Positions 63,860-64,000 of a stretch of 64,000 bases of DNA are shown here, one piece after another; position 1 is the stretch's first letter; each line of letters starts with the position of its first letter. The DNA comes from Streptomyces sp. NRRL F-5630 (GTDB taxonomy: Bacteria > Actinomycetota > Actinomycetes > Streptomycetales > Streptomycetaceae), in the NCBI RefSeq assembly GCF_000719475.1, contig NZ_JOGO01000018.1, positions 31,624 to 95,623 on the forward strand, written 5' to 3'. The notes beneath the pieces are model-generated. The model saw nothing but the letters and a program-made list of their open reading frames with translations. It searched no databases and was not told the DNA's origin. A program made the position numbers and the translations under genes.

Positions 63860-64000
63860 CCCGATTAGGAGCTTCACGGGAAGTCGGTTAACGTAGTGGA
63901 CACGCCGAAAGGGAAACGGAAAGGCCGGAAGGCCGGAACGGGAACCGGAAAGGCGCCGAGGAAATCGGGCCCGAGAGAGTCTGATAGAGTCGGGAACACG
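63860..64000 (+). promoter_or_regulatory. Probable promoter/leader region of an rRNA operon
   Basis: The end of the window holds GCCGAAAGGGAAACGGAAAG (63904-63923), CGCCGAGGAAATCGGG (63954-63969) and TCTGATAGAGTCGGGAACACG-like sequence (63980-64000; -10 TAGAGT at 63985-63990). An additional TAACGT -10 lies at 63889-63894. These blocks resemble, from memory, the tandem promoters and pre-16S leader of Streptomyces rrn operons. The 16S gene would begin beyond the window. Confidence 0.7.

Overview
The window is high-GC actinobacterial chromosome, almost certainly Streptomyces. The evidence is extreme G/C at third codon positions, two chaplin genes, a cobalamin riboswitch of the actinobacterial type, GTG/TTG starts and several TANNNT -10 boxes placed 6-8 nt before start codons (probable leaderless mRNAs). 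From memory, the order fabG/fabI, tyrS, moaA, serB and chpE resembles the S. coelicolor SCO1800-SCO1860 core region read in reverse. No CRISPR array, intact transposon, prophage or tRNA gene was seen.

Layout. 1-7.5 kb: the end of a ZIP metal transporter, then a leftward late-cobalamin operon (cobD-cobQ-chelatase-cobO-cobB) behind a cobalamin riboswitch; no cobN is present. 7.7-9.4 kb: Pit phosphate transporter and a small partner behind a putative PHO box. 9.5-17 kb: GH25 muramidase, class II aldolase, alpha/beta hydrolase, an unknown protein, and an ABC-F ATPase preceded by a seven-codon, probably leaderless upstream ORF. 17-21.2 kb: enoyl-CoA hydratase and a six-gene Asp23/AmaP envelope-stress cluster. 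21-28 kb: SDR, GH15, SURF1, DEDDh exonuclease, VIT1 transporter, sterol desaturase. 28-31 kb: a decayed accessory patch with an Rhs C-terminal fragment, a membrane protein and a 5'-truncated FG-GAP protein. 31-36 kb: CopD, CoA-transferase behind a perfect operator palindrome, subtilisin-like protease. 36-44 kb: DUF485/acetate symporter pair, moaA, small stress membrane proteins, tyrS, fabG-fabI. 44-50 kb: FadR-type regulator divergent from a CynX-type MFS gene, tiny membrane proteins, a repeat-rich 1-kb gap, SixA phosphatase, serB. 50-57 kb: dual-FHA ABC transporter, SLT transglycosylase, GAF kinase/response-regulator pair, two chaplins without cysteine in the mature region. 57-64 kb: ABC ATPase, NfeD/SPFH proteins, HNH nuclease, PEBP protein, Spo0M, alkyladenine glycosylase, and at the right edge what looks like the promoter/leader region of an rRNA operon.

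Functional links: the cob genes form one B12-repressible unit; fabG-fabI are the two reductases of type II fatty-acid elongation; Asp23/AmaP/GlsB proteins form an envelope-stress theme; the kinase-regulator-chaplin block suggests, but does not prove, a link to aerial development. Convergent gene pairs are separated by long perfect hairpins that probably act as bidirectional terminators.
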